The notes under the pieces were generated by a model. It was not told the DNA's origin, ran no database searches, and worked only from the letters and a program-made list of their open reading frames with translations. From Paenibacillus swuensis (lineage in GTDB: Bacteria > Bacillota > Bacilli > Paenibacillales > DY6): a stretch of DNA of 64,000 nucleotides. The first letter of the stretch is position 1. Each line of letters begins with the position of its first letter. Below, piece after piece: positions 41,199-53,988 of the stretch. Where the stretch lies: positions 2,632,501 through 2,696,500 of the forward strand of contig NZ_CP011388.1 in the NCBI RefSeq assembly GCF_001644605.1, read 5' to 3'. The translations under genes were made by a program, and so were the position numbers.

Positions 41199-41221
41199 AG
41201 GGTACAGAGTTAGTTAATCAT

Positions 41222-41241
41222 GACGGGCTTTACCGCCTGTC
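41222..41241 (+). other. Hairpin in cggR-gapA intercistronic region
   Basis: GACGGGC and GCCTGTC form seven pairs (one G-U) around TTTACC, 41 bp before gapA. In Bacillus subtilis the cggR-gapA transcript is cut here and a stem-loop protects the gapA message; the same role is inferred. Confidence 0.5.
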
Positions 41242-41245
41242 TTGA

Positions 41246-42286
<1,041 letters not shown>

Positions 42287-42307
42287 TTTCATATCAGTTT
42301 CAACTAT

Positions 42308-42335
42308 GAAGAGGAGAATTCACGTTCTCCTCTTT
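42308..42335 (+). other. Hairpin between gapA and pgk
   Basis: GAAGAGGAGAA and TTCTCCTCTTT pair over 10-11 positions around TTCACG. The weak T run (TTTCCC) suggests an mRNA-stabilising or attenuating hairpin rather than a full terminator. Confidence 0.6.
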
Positions 42336-42382
42336 CCCTAGTTCATTCATACGGTTACGGATCTGAAGGAGGAAGCTAGATA

Positions 42383-43564
42383 ATGAATAAGAAGAGTGTT
42401 CGTGATGTAGAAGTTAACGGCAAAAAGGTGTTCGTTCGCGTGGATTTCAACGTTCCGATGGAGAATGGCCAGATTACGGATGACACGCGTATTCGTGAAA
42501 CATTGCCGACCATTAAGTTTCTGATTGAAGGCGGAGCCAAGGTTATTCTGGCGAGCCATATGGGACGCCCTAAAGGCGAAGTTGTTGAAGAGCTGCGCTT
42601 GAACAAAGCTGCGGAGCGTTTGTCCGAGCTATTGGGTAAGCCGGTAGCTAAGGCTGACGAAGCGGTTGGCGAAGCGGTAGAAGCCGCGGTGGCCAAGCTG
42701 GGTAACGGCGACGTGCTATTGCTGGAGAATGTACGTTTCTATGCGGGCGAAGAGAAGAATGATCCGGAATTGGCGAAGCAATTCGCGGCGCTTGCGGATC
42801 TGTTCGTAAACGACGCGTTCGGCGCGGCTCATCGTGCTCATGCTTCCACAGCAGGTATTGCCGAGTATATTCCGGCGGTTTCCGGATTGCTGATGGAGAA
42901 AGAGCTCGAAGTGTTGGGTAAAGCGTTGTCGAACCCGGATCGTCCGTTCACAGCCATCGTCGGCGGAGCTAAAGTGAAAGACAAAATCGCGGTAATTGAG
43001 AATTTGATCAATCTGGCGGACAACATCATCATCGGCGGCGGATTGTCTTATACCTTCCTGAAGGCGCAAGGCCATGAAATCGGAAAATCCCTGTTGGATA
43101 ACGAGAAACTGGATCTGGCGCTGAGCTTTATCGAGAAAGCGAAAGCCAAGGGCGTAAACTTCTTGTTGCCGACGGATATCGTCGTTACGGACGATTTCTC
43201 TCCAACAGCCAACACCCAAATCGTTGGCGTGGACGCGATTCCGGCGGACTGGGAAGGCATCGACATCGGGCCTGAGACTCGCGAGCGTTATGCTCAGGTA
43301 ATTAAGGAATCCAAGCTGGTCGTATGGAACGGACCGATGGGCGTGTTCGAAATCGAGCCGTTCTCCCACGGTACACGCGCGGTAGCTCTAGCTTGCGCGG
43401 AAACATCCGCTTACACCGTCATCGGCGGCGGAGACTCTGCGGCAGCAGCTGAGAAGTTCCACCTCGCTGACAAAATGGACCACATGTCCACAGGCGGCGG
43501 CGCTTCTCTGGAGTTCATGGAAGGCAAAGCCTTGCCGGGCGTTGTCGCTTTGAACGATAAGTAG
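42383..43564 (+). CDS. pgk: Phosphoglycerate kinase
   Basis: A 393-residue two-domain enzyme that transfers the acyl phosphate of 1,3-bisphosphoglycerate to ADP. The signature [20 protein letters not shown] is at the N terminus. [26 protein letters not shown] and the C-terminal nucleotide site [12 protein letters not shown] with [14 protein letters not shown] follow. GAAGGAGGAAG lies before the ATG. The operon is then interrupted by 977 bp without an obvious gene before tpiA. Confidence 0.97.
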   Translation: MNKKSVRDVEVNGKKVFVRVDFNVPMENGQITDDTRIRETLPTIKFLIEGGAKVILASHMGRPKGEVVEELRLNKAAERLSELLGKPVAKADEAVGEAVEAAVAKLGNGDVLLLENVRFYAGEEKNDPELAKQFAALADLFVNDAFGAAHRAHASTAGIAEYIPAVSGLLMEKELEVLGKALSNPDRPFTAIVGGAKVKDKIAVIENLINLADNIIIGGGLSYTFLKAQGHEIGKSLLDNEKLDLALSFIEKAKAKGVNFLLPTDIVVTDDFSPTANTQIVGVDAIPADWEGIDIGPETRERYAQVIKESKLVVWNGPMGVFEIEPFSHGTRAVALACAETSAYTVIGGGDSAAAAEKFHLADKMDHMSTGGGASLEFMEGKALPGVVALNDK

Positions 43565-43583
43565 GAGGGGCATGGTCCAGGGT

Positions 43584-44222
43584 GAATAGTAGCGATATCG
43601 CTACTATTCGTCTGGCTTCGCGGGAGTGAGTCACCATTTGCAGCGAATTCGCTACTAAATGGCGGATATTCACCGCAGAAGCCAACCAGACTTACCGATT
43701 AGTAGCGAATCCGCTACTAAACGAGCATGCTGTTGCTCCCTGAAACTCATTTGGTGCGATATCGCTACTATTGCTGAGGCGGTACCGGGGAAAGTAACCT
43801 TACTTGTGAGAATAAGTAGCGGTTTGCTACTTGTTCGAGCGAGGACGCGCGATTTGAGCACCTTAGGTAGTGTTTTGCTATTTAATTCAAGGTTGCACCG
43901 CGGAAAGTAACCAATCCGGCTCAAATTAGTAGCTATTTGCTACTTATTCGAGCGAGTACGCGCGATCTGATCACATTAGGTAGTGTTTCGCTATTAATTT
44001 CAAGGTGGCACCGGGGAAAGTAACCGATCCGGCTCTAATTAGTAGCGATTTGCTACTTATTCGAGCGAGTATGCGTGATCTGAGCACATTAGGTAGTGTT
44101 TCGCTATTTAATCCTAAGTAGCACCGGGGAAAGTAACCAATTTTGGCTTAAATAAGCAGCGATTTACTACTTATTCGAGCGAGTACTCGGGATATGGCCA
44201 CATTAAGTAGTGTTTCGCTACT
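43584..44222. repeat. Tandem palindrome array 2 (12 cores, about 113 bp period)
   Basis: Twelve palindromic cores start at 43588, 43639, 43701, 43752, 43815, 43866, 43928, 43979, 44041, 44092, 44155 and 44206. Distances are 51, 62, 51, 63, 51, 62, 51, 62, 51, 63, 51. The first core is part of a perfect 26 bp palindrome (43584-43609, centre AGTAGCGATATCGCTACT). Later ones drift to AGTAGCGATTTGCTACT and GGTAGTGTTTCGCTATT. Spacers share GGGGAAAGTAACC and TTCGAGCGAGTACGCG motifs. It lies inside the glycolytic operon. Confidence 0.95.
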
Positions 44223-44321
44223 TGCTCTTAGGTGGCAACGCTCAAACACACTATTCACTCAGGCAGCATGCATCAGGCTGCCGTCCACATTACCTGTGGA
44301 ACTTGCTTGAGAATCATTCTT

Positions 44322-44512
44322 TTTAAGGGTTTAAGGTTTTTCTTTGCGACCGTAGCTTTAGGTGTTGGTATCTGAGCGGAGAGTTTACGGACCGCCTTTA
44401 AGATCGTTTTCTCACCGCTTAAACCTAATAAAGAGAAAACGAGATTAACAGCGGTGGAGCCAGATACCAACACTGCGAGCGAAGCGGAGCAAAGAGGCCT
44501 TAGGCTCTTAAA
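44322..44512. repeat. Long imperfect inverted repeat upstream of tpiA
   Basis: Nested arms lie on both sides of a centre near 44420: TTTAAGGGTTTAAGG (44322-44336) with 44498-44512; CTTTGC (44342) with GCAAAG (44489); GTGTTGGTATCTG (44362-44374) with its exact complement at 44461-44473; TCGTTTTCTC (44404-44413) with GAGAAAACGA (44433-44442). It could fold as one long stem 30 bases before the tpiA start, or be a MITE-like element. A 66-codon minus-strand frame inside is not called. Confidence 0.7.
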
Positions 44513-44541
44513 GGGAAATAATGATAAAGGAAGTGTAACTA

Positions 44542-45294
44542 TTGCGTAAACCCATCATCGCAGGCAACTGGAAAATGTTCAAAACCATTGCCGAATCCGT
44601 TGCATTTGTTAACGAAGTTAAAGGCAAAGCTGAAGTCTCAGGCGTAGAAAGCGTGCTATGCGCGCCTTACACCAACCTGCCGGCCTTAGTGGAAGCTGTG
44701 AAAGGCACCGAGATCAAAGTCGGCGCACAAAACATGCACTGGGAAGAAAACGGCGCATTCACAGGCGAAATCAGCGGCGTTATGCTGAAAGATCTTGGCG
44801 TACATTACGTCATTCTGGGGCATTCCGAGCGCAGACAGTATTTTGCCGAGACGGATGAGACTGTGAACAAAAAGACCCTGGCCGCATTCAACTACGGCAT
44901 CACGCCGATCGTATGCGTTGGCGAGAAGCTGGAAGAACGCGAAGCAGGTCAAACCAAAGAAGTGTGCCGCGTTCAAACCGAAGGCGCATTGAAAGGCCTT
45001 TCCGCGGAGCAAGCGGCTCAAACCGTGATCGCTTACGAGCCGATCTGGGCAATTGGCACAGGCAAATCCTCCACAGCGGACGACGCGAACGAAGTCATCG
45101 CATACATCCGTGAAGTTGTGAAAAGCCTATACAACGAGCAAACGGCTGAAGCGCTTCGCATTCAATACGGCGGCAGCGTAAAACCGAACAACGTTAGCGA
45201 ATACATGCAACAAAGCGACATCGACGGTGCGCTTGTCGGCGGAGCCAGCCTAGAGCCGGCATCCTACATCGCACTCGTCGAGGGGGCGAAGTAA
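44542..45294 (+). CDS. tpiA: Triosephosphate isomerase
   Basis: A 250-residue TIM barrel interconverting dihydroxyacetone phosphate and glyceraldehyde-3-phosphate. Catalytic residues are visible: Asn-Lys at the N terminus (AGNWKMFK), His in [11 protein letters not shown], Glu in [15 protein letters not shown], and phosphate-site [11 protein letters not shown]. It starts at TTG with AAAGGAAGTG upstream. The stop is 1 bp before the gpmI ATG, so the two are coupled. Transcripts must cross palindrome array 2 and the inverted repeat, unless an unseen promoter lies there. Confidence 0.96.
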   Translation: MRKPIIAGNWKMFKTIAESVAFVNEVKGKAEVSGVESVLCAPYTNLPALVEAVKGTEIKVGAQNMHWEENGAFTGEISGVMLKDLGVHYVILGHSERRQYFAETDETVNKKTLAAFNYGITPIVCVGEKLEEREAGQTKEVCRVQTEGALKGLSAEQAAQTVIAYEPIWAIGTGKSSTADDANEVIAYIREVVKSLYNEQTAEALRIQYGGSVKPNNVSEYMQQSDIDGALVGGASLEPASYIALVEGAK

Positions 45295-45295
45295 G

Positions 45296-48147
<2,852 letters not shown>

Positions 48148-48180
48148 TCTGCGTTCCAAAATCATAGCATGACTAAGCCA

Positions 48181-48215
48181 AGCAGTCCGGGGATTCCCCG
48201 GGCTGCTTTTTATTT
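48181..48215 (+). terminator. Terminator after eno
   Basis: AGCAGTCCGGGGA and TCCCCGGGCTGCT form a stem, followed by TTTTATTTT. Confidence 0.9.
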
Positions 48216-48367
48216 TGCGCGTGCAATCGGCAGGGTGGGCTAAATCGCATACATATACAACAAGATCGTTCATAGACAGAATTGGGTCATTTTTCTATAA
48301 TCAACAGTGAACTGAAGTATGAATGGGCTTACAAAATATAGATCCACATTTGAAGGAGATGCCAAAA

Positions 48368-49144
48368 ATGCCGAAAATTCCTGTTGGTTTGCAATTGTAT
48401 ACACTGCGTGATGCTACGGGTGAAGATTTCATCGGAACACTGAAAAAGATAGCGGCTATGGGTTATGAAGTGGTTGAGTTTGCGGGTTACGGCGACGTGC
48501 CGGCGAAAGAAATGGCTTCCGTGTTGGACGGGCTGGGTTTAAAGACTTCTTCCGCACACATCGGACTTCCTTTCGGAGAACCGGAAAAAATTGGCGACGA
48601 GCTGAAAAAACATCTGGAATACAATCATGAGCTGGGCACCAAATATATCATTTCTCCGTTTGCGCCGATCGAGCAGTTTACGCAACCTGAAGAATTCACC
48701 AACTTCTACGCTCAATTGCAACAAATCGGGGAAGAAGTGAAGAAAAACGGATTCCAATACGGCTATCATAACCATGCTTTTGAACTGGAAATTCTGCGCA
48801 ACGGCAAACCGATGCTGGACGAGCTGTTCGCATCCGTATCCGCTGACAACCTGATTGTGGAGCTTGACCTGTACTGGGTGCAGAAAGCCGGTTTGAATCC
48901 GGTGGAATACCTGCAGCAGTACAAAGGACGCACACCGCTTGTACATGTGAAGGATATGACAGGCGATGACCGTAAATACTTTGCGGAAGTGGGTCACGGC
49001 ATTATCGACTTCTCCTCAATCTTCAACATTGCAGAGGAAATCGGGATTGAGTACTACATTGTGGAGCAGGATTCCTGTGAGCGCGATCCGTTAGAAAGTG
49101 TCAAAATGAGCATCGATTACCTGAAGTCCATCGGAATTGCTTAA
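48368..49144 (+). CDS. Sugar phosphate isomerase/epimerase (xylose isomerase-like TIM barrel)
   Basis: A 258-residue protein of the AP-endonuclease-2/xylose-isomerase-like superfamily. Visible are VGLQLYTLRDATGEDFIGTL at the start, the metal-site segments YGYHNHAFELE and LIVELDLYWVQKAG, then PLVHVKDMTGD and YYIVEQDSCERDPLES. This pattern fits inosose isomerase or hydroxypyruvate isomerase relatives acting on a ketose or inositol derivative, but the substrate cannot be read from sequence. The ATG at 48368 is used because GAAGGAG lies 9 bp upstream; an in-frame ATG at 48323 has no ribosome site. Monocistronic, after the eno terminator. Confidence 0.85.
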   Translation: MPKIPVGLQLYTLRDATGEDFIGTLKKIAAMGYEVVEFAGYGDVPAKEMASVLDGLGLKTSSAHIGLPFGEPEKIGDELKKHLEYNHELGTKYIISPFAPIEQFTQPEEFTNFYAQLQQIGEEVKKNGFQYGYHNHAFELEILRNGKPMLDELFASVSADNLIVELDLYWVQKAGLNPVEYLQQYKGRTPLVHVKDMTGDDRKYFAEVGHGIIDFSSIFNIAEEIGIEYYIVEQDSCERDPLESVKMSIDYLKSIGIA

Positions 49145-49148
49145 TAGT

Positions 49149-49177
49149 TTGATTAATCAAGACCCCTATGGTAAAAT
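49149..49177 (+). promoter_or_regulatory. Probable secG promoter
   Basis: TTGATT (49149-49154), a 17 bp spacer, TAAAAT (49172-49177). Confidence 0.65.
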
Positions 49178-49229
49178 AGGAGTGCTGAATTCTCGGCCTA
49201 GGTCTTAGCTAACCAAATGAGGTGGAACG

Positions 49230-49463
49230 ATGGAAATCTTCTTGAAAGTACTATTAATCATCTTTTCTGTAGGTCTAATCGCAGCTGTATTGTTACAAAA
49301 AGGCAAGAGCGCAGGCTTGTCCGGAGCGATTTCCGGCGGTGCGGAGCACTTGTTCGGCAAGACGAAGGCCCGCGGGATGGAATTGTTCCTGAACCGCTTA
49401 ACGATGGGACTAGCGGCAGGATTTTTCATACTTACCATAATCGTGGCGTTCGTCACGAAGTAA
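49230..49463 (+). CDS. secG: Preprotein translocase subunit SecG
   Basis: A 77-residue membrane protein with two hydrophobic helices (about 3-20 and 53-74) joined by the conserved loop [20 protein letters not shown]. It assists the SecYE channel during protein export. The length is typical. ATGAGGTGG lies before the ATG. It heads the conserved block secG-yvaK-rnr-smpB-ssrA, with a terminator directly after it. Confidence 0.95.
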   Translation: MEIFLKVLLIIFSVGLIAAVLLQKGKSAGLSGAISGGAEHLFGKTKARGMELFLNRLTMGLAAGFFILTIIVAFVTK

Positions 49464-49469
49464 TGAAAC

Positions 49470-49508
49470 CGAAACGGCAGGGGATACTAATAATCCTCTG
49501 CTGTTTTT
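49470..49508 (+). terminator. Terminator after secG
   Basis: AACGGCAGGGGAT and ATCCTCTGCTGTT pair around ACTAATA, followed by a T-rich run. Confidence 0.8.
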
Positions 49509-49609
49509 ATTTTTATAATCCTGTTTCGGGAATTCGTTTAAAAAGCGTTCATCGTAGGTAATACATTGCACATGGGTTGTTTAACTCGGGCTAAAGGGGA
49601 AAAAGTGTG

Positions 49610-50392
49610 ATGATGGAGCGCGAATACAAGACGCCGGAGCCCTTCTTTCTGAACGGACACGGTATACGGAAGGACCATGGGGTTCTGCTGATTCACGGGT
49701 TTACAGGATCGCCTGCGGAGCACCGTAAATTGGGATATTACCTTAATGACACGGGATATACCGTGAATGCCGTTCAGTTGCCCGGTCATGGGAAGAGTCC
49801 GGCAGAAATGAGCCTTACAGGTTGGATGGACTGGTGGAATCATGTCAGGGATTCATTGAAAGATATGCAGACACAAGGTTTCGAATCCTTGTCCGTTGTG
49901 GGTTACTCCATGGGTGGATTGCTGGGCATGAAATTGGCAATGGAGAATCAAATTAACGGCATGGTGAGTTTATCCGCGCCCATTTATGTTAACAGCACAA
50001 GGATTATGTTAAATGCATGTTTACAACAAGTGATTCAACAATTCAGGTATCCGAAACAGGACAAGCCCGCAGAATACGATATAGAGCGGTCGTTCACTTA
50101 TACAACAACGCCTTTTCCTTGCGTGATGAGTTTGCGAAGCTTGATGGGACAAGTGAAAAGCTCATTGAAAAAAGTGAAAACACCGATTCTTATAGCGCAC
50201 GGCATGAAGGATAATATCGTTCACCCTCGGAGCGCGCATTATATTTATCAGAACGTATCCTCGGATCAGAAGAAATTGCTGTACTACCCTAAAGCTACAC
50301 ATGGCATTCTCCACGACCACGAACATGAGCATGTGTATAAGGATATTGACCGTTTTTTGCGCAGAGTGGCGTTAAAAGAGGATGCCCGTTGA
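49610..50392 (+). CDS. yvaK: Carboxylesterase (alpha/beta hydrolase, YvaK/Est type)
   Basis: An alpha/beta hydrolase of about 260 residues. Oxyanion motif LIHGFTGSP, nucleophile elbow VVGYSMGGLLG (Ser), acid in AHGMKDNIVHP (Asp) and base in ATHGILHD (His). Members hydrolyse short-chain or monoacylglycerol esters; the Bacillus homologue yvaK occupies the same place between secG and rnr. Three possible starts (GTG 49607, ATG 49610, ATG 49613) share the AAAGGGGA site, and 49610 is chosen for spacing. The physiological substrate is unknown. Confidence 0.9.
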   Translation: MMEREYKTPEPFFLNGHGIRKDHGVLLIHGFTGSPAEHRKLGYYLNDTGYTVNAVQLPGHGKSPAEMSLTGWMDWWNHVRDSLKDMQTQGFESLSVVGYSMGGLLGMKLAMENQINGMVSLSAPIYVNSTRIMLNACLQQVIQQFRYPKQDKPAEYDIERSFTYTTTPFPCVMSLRSLMGQVKSSLKKVKTPILIAHGMKDNIVHPRSAHYIYQNVSSDQKKLLYYPKATHGILHDHEHEHVYKDIDRFLRRVALKEDAR

Positions 50393-50496
50393 AATTTTCG
50401 TGTATACTATAGAGTATATATTTGCCATCCTTGCGATCATTCATGTATAGAAGTTCAGATGGCATGTGTTTTAGGAAACGGATGAGGTGAAGTTTA

Positions 50497-53214
50497 ATGG
50501 TAACAGTGGAACAGGTACTTGAACTTATGGTAGAGCCGGCATATAAGCCGATGACATATCAGGAGCTTGAGAAGGAATTTAAGATTGACGGGGCGCAGGA
50601 ATTTAAAGATTTTCTGCAGCTTTTGACGGGATTGGAGAATGACGGTCGGGTATTTCGAGGCAAAGGTGAACGTTACGGGCTTCCGGAACGGATGGATCTG
50701 GTACGAGGACGGCTGCAGGCGCACGCTAAAGGCTTTGGATTTCTAATTCCGGAAAATCGCGAACACGCTGACGTGTATATCGGCGCTAATGATATGAAGG
50801 GTGCCATGAACGGCGATATTTTGCTGGTAAAGGTAACCAAACGCGGGGCGGCCGGCGGCAAGCTGGAGGGCGAGATTGTTAAGATCGTTAAACGTTCTGT
50901 AGCCCGCGTCGTAGGTACATTCCAACATCACGAAACGTACGGATTTGTGTTGCCAGATGACAAGCGAATTAACCGGGATATTTTTATTCCCCAAAATGCG
51001 TTTATGGGCGCTGACGAAGGCCAAAAAGTCGTAGTTAATATCGTTAACTATCCGGAAGGAAAAGCGGCGGCAGAAGGTGAAATTATTGAAATTCTGGGTC
51101 ACAAAAATGATCCGGGTGTTGATATTCTCTCCATTATCCGAAAGCATGGTTTGCCGGAAGCCTTTCCTGATGAAGTGATGGCGGAAGCGGAGAAAGCGCC
51201 GGACTCCATTACAGAGGAAGAAATTGTTCAACAGGGACGCCGGGATTTACGCGGAGAACGAATCGTGACGATTGACGGCGCCGATGCCAAAGATTTGGAT
51301 GATGCCGTACAGGTTGTCCGGTTAGAGAATGGCAACTACAAGCTTGGCGTACATATCGCGGATGTGAGTTACTACGTTCGTGAAGGATCCAAGCTCGATC
51401 AGGAAGCTTATAACCGCGGATGCTCCGTGTATTTAGTGGACCGGGTTATTCCGATGCTGCCGCACCGGTTGTCGAACGGAATCTGTTCCTTGAATCCTCA
51501 AGTGGACCGTTTAACGATGTCCTGCGAAATGGAATTCGATGCCGAGACGATGAAGGTCGTGAAGCATGATATTTTTACGAGCGTAATTCGGACGACGGAG
51601 CGTATGACTTACACGAATGTTAAGTTAATTATCACCGGTGAGGCGGATGAGGAGCTTAAAGAGCGTTATGCGCATCTGTTGGACGATTTCAGTGTCATGG
51701 CAGAGCTTTCGGGAAAATTACGTAAGCGGAGAATGAACAGGGGCGCAATCGATTTTGATTTTAAAGAGTCGAAGGTGATTGTGGATGAAGAGGGTAAACC
51801 TGTTGATATTATCCAACGTGAACGCTCTGTTGCCGAGATGTTGATTGAAGAATTCATGTTGGCGGCGAACGAGACGGTGGCGGAACATTTTCACTGGTTG
51901 AAAGTGCCGTTCCTGTACCGAATCCATGAGGATCCCGATCAAGAAAAGCTGATGAACTTCGCGGAATTCGTCACCAACTTTGGACATGCTCTGCGCGGCG
52001 GACGCGGTTCGTCTGTGCATCCGAAGTCTTTGCAGGCCTTGCTGGAAGATATTAAGGGTACAAAGGAAGAGACTGTAATATCGACGGTGATGTTACGTTC
52101 CATGAAGCAGGCCAAATACGACGCGGAGAGTACAGGGCACTTTGGCTTGGCGGCGGAATTTTATTCCCACTTTACCTCCCCGATTCGTCGTTATCCCGAT
52201 TTGGTGATCCACCGTGTCATTCGTGAAATTCTGGAGGCCGAGGGTAGAGGGTTGAGTGATAAGCGCCATGAATACTTGGCAGGCCGGATGTCCGACATTG
52301 CTACGCAATCATCGGAACGTGAACGTGTCGCGGTTGATGCCGAGCGGGATACGGATCAACTGAAGAAGTGTGAGTTCATGCTGGACAAAGTCGGCGAAGA
52401 ATTCGTCGGCATGATTTCCAGTGTAACGGGCTTCGGTATGTTTATTGAGTTGCCAAACTCGGTGGAAGGATTAATTCGATTAAGCGATATGAATGATGAC
52501 TACTATAACTTCCATGAGAATCAGTTGGCGCTTATAGGCGAGCGTACATCAAAAATCTACCGCATCGGCGATGAGGTTAAGATTCGCGTGGCTCGTGTTA
52601 ACATGGACGATCATACGATTGATTTCGAGATGGCTGATGCGCCAAAGGGCGGCACGGGTACGCGGGATCGCATTGTTGAGCGGTTTACGGGCCGCGGAGC
52701 GCGGGGCGGCGAAGGCGGCTTTGGCGGCGGACGAGGCGGTAAAGGTCGGGGCAAGGGCGGCTTTGGTGAGGGTAGCAAAGCAGGCGGTGCGCCCGGAGGC
52801 GGAAGAGGTAAGAGAAGTGAAAGCGGTCCAGCAGGCGGTGTGTCCGGTGGTGGCCGCGGGAAACGCGGTAAAGGCGGTGCAGGCGGGAGTGTAGGTGTTA
52901 GCCCTGCGGGCGGCCAAGGTGAGGGTAGAAAAGCAGGAGCTAGCCCAGCGGGCGGCAGTTGGGGTGCCAGCGCCGGCATGGGCGGGCGCTGGGGCGGTTC
53001 TGCGAGCGACGGCGAGAAGAACGACGCGTATTACGCCGAGCGGCGGCGTGCGGCGAAAGCCGATAAGGCCGCCGGAGGCGATGCGCCCGCGGGCGGCGGC
53101 GGCAGCAACGGCATCGGCGGAAGCCGCGGTGGCGGTGGTGGCGGCAAAGCCGCAGGCGGGCGCGGGTTGAAGGCCGTCGCCAAGAAGGCCGGCGGCAAGC
53201 GCAAGCGGAAGTAA
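50497..53214 (+). CDS. rnr: Ribonuclease R with long Gly/Arg/Lys-rich tail
   Basis: A 905-residue 3'-5' exoribonuclease of the RNB family. An N-terminal helix-turn-helix (MTYQELEKEFKI) and cold-shock domains (KGFGFLIPEN; ETYGFVLPDD) precede the RNB domain, which has catalytic aspartates in TIDGADAKDLDDAVQV and substrate-path ASYYVREGS-type HIADVSYYVREGSKL and RFTSPIRRYPDLVIHR-type SHFTSPIRRYPDLV. An S1 domain ends near residue 715. From about 718 to 905 the protein becomes a low-complexity Gly/Arg/Lys/Ser/Ala tail (RGG-like, ending KKAGGKRKRK), much longer than the basic tail of Bacillus RNase R. RNase R partners SmpB and tmRNA in rescuing stalled ribosomes, and both are encoded next. Confidence 0.95.
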   Translation: MVTVEQVLELMVEPAYKPMTYQELEKEFKIDGAQEFKDFLQLLTGLENDGRVFRGKGERYGLPERMDLVRGRLQAHAKGFGFLIPENREHADVYIGANDMKGAMNGDILLVKVTKRGAAGGKLEGEIVKIVKRSVARVVGTFQHHETYGFVLPDDKRINRDIFIPQNAFMGADEGQKVVVNIVNYPEGKAAAEGEIIEILGHKNDPGVDILSIIRKHGLPEAFPDEVMAEAEKAPDSITEEEIVQQGRRDLRGERIVTIDGADAKDLDDAVQVVRLENGNYKLGVHIADVSYYVREGSKLDQEAYNRGCSVYLVDRVIPMLPHRLSNGICSLNPQVDRLTMSCEMEFDAETMKVVKHDIFTSVIRTTERMTYTNVKLIITGEADEELKERYAHLLDDFSVMAELSGKLRKRRMNRGAIDFDFKESKVIVDEEGKPVDIIQRERSVAEMLIEEFMLAANETVAEHFHWLKVPFLYRIHEDPDQEKLMNFAEFVTNFGHALRGGRGSSVHPKSLQALLEDIKGTKEETVISTVMLRSMKQAKYDAESTGHFGLAAEFYSHFTSPIRRYPDLVIHRVIREILEAEGRGLSDKRHEYLAGRMSDIATQSSERERVAVDAERDTDQLKKCEFMLDKVGEEFVGMISSVTGFGMFIELPNSVEGLIRLSDMNDDYYNFHENQLALIGERTSKIYRIGDEVKIRVARVNMDDHTIDFEMADAPKGGTGTRDRIVERFTGRGARGGEGGFGGGRGGKGRGKGGFGEGSKAGGAPGGGRGKRSESGPAGGVSGGGRGKRGKGGAGGSVGVSPAGGQGEGRKAGASPAGGSWGASAGMGGRWGGSASDGEKNDAYYAERRRAAKADKAAGGDAPAGGGGSNGIGGSRGGGGGGKAAGGRGLKAVAKKAGGKRKRK

Positions 53215-53296
53215 CGCGGGAGCGGGCGGAACGTGCACATACGGAGTATGGGCATGTTCTGTTCGCGCGGAGCGGTAACATATGTGTATAGGCGTT

Positions 53297-53321
53297 CTCC
53301 CCGCTTGATTTCCGCGGGGAG
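53297..53321 (+). terminator. Hairpin between rnr and smpB
   Basis: CTCCCCGC and GCGGGGAG pair perfectly, but only AGTTGTT follows, so it is a weak terminator or a stabilising stem. Confidence 0.5.
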
Positions 53322-53398
53322 AGTTGTTACAATTAGCTCCTGACCGGTTATATAATATAACGGTTGGGAGTATTTTTGATTCTAAGGGGAGCGAGATC

Positions 53399-53878
53399 AT
53401 GGCTAAGAAAAATGACGGCAAGCAACTTGCCCAGAATAAAAAGTCTTTCCATGACTACTTCATCGAGGATACGTTTGAAGCGGGCATGGTGCTGACAGGG
53501 ACGGAGATCAAGTCGTTACGCGGCGGTCGGGCGAATATTAGTGACGCTTTCGCCACCATTCGGAACGGTGAGATTTTCATTCATAACATGCATATCAGTC
53601 CTTTTGAACAAGGTAATATCCATAATCCTACGGATCCTACCCGGACACGGAAGCTTCTAATGAAGAAGTTGGAGATTTATAAGCTGTTGGGGTTGTCCAA
53701 GCAGGAAGGCTATACGATTGTGCCGCTTAAGGTTTATGTGCGCAACGGATACGCGAAGATGCTGATCGGCCTTGGCCGTGGTAAGAAGAACTACGACAAG
53801 CGCGAAACCGCTGCGAAGAAAGATGCACAACGTGATATTCAACGGGCGTTGCGCGAGAAGCAGAAGGTGGCTCGGTAA
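53399..53878 (+). CDS. smpB: SsrA-binding protein
   Basis: A 159-residue small basic protein that binds tmRNA and brings it to stalled ribosomes. OB-fold landmarks are [38 protein letters not shown], then [20 protein letters not shown]. The basic C-terminal tail ([20 protein letters not shown]) reads the empty mRNA channel. The ATG at 53399 follows AAGGGGAGCG by 6 bp; a longer frame upstream has no ribosome site. It is directly followed by ssrA. A TATAAT inside an ACCGGTTATATAATATAACGG palindrome at 53343-53363 may be its promoter. Confidence 0.97.
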   Translation: MAKKNDGKQLAQNKKSFHDYFIEDTFEAGMVLTGTEIKSLRGGRANISDAFATIRNGEIFIHNMHISPFEQGNIHNPTDPTRTRKLLMKKLEIYKLLGLSKQEGYTIVPLKVYVRNGYAKMLIGLGRGKKNYDKRETAAKKDAQRDIQRALREKQKVAR

Positions 53879-53988
53879 TCTTTTGTACGTGAAATTGTTA
53901 ATATAGTTAATTATTTGGTTCGGTTATTCCGGTTCCCAGTGGAAGGGTTGTTTTCCATTAACATTTTGTAAAGAAATGCGGGTGCCTG

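Noticed and set aside
43584-44222. Possible CRISPR array (regular short repeats)
   Set aside because: The spacers are homologous to each other rather than unique, the spacing alternates between two values, the repeats are palindromes with heavy drift, and no cas gene is in the window.
44273-44473. 66-codon minus-strand frame with a hydrophobic N terminus upstream of tpiA
   Set aside because: It lies within the arms of the long inverted repeat, has no clear ribosome site, and resembles no family I know.
50389-50420. Promoter for rnr (TTGAAA with TATACT/TATAGA/TATATA)
   Set aside because: None of the -10 candidates gives an acceptable spacing (8, 13 or 20 bp).
52549-53421. Long minus-strand and shifted frames over the RNase R tail
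   Set aside because: Very high G+C removes stop codons in all frames. The sense frame continues RNase R without interruption.
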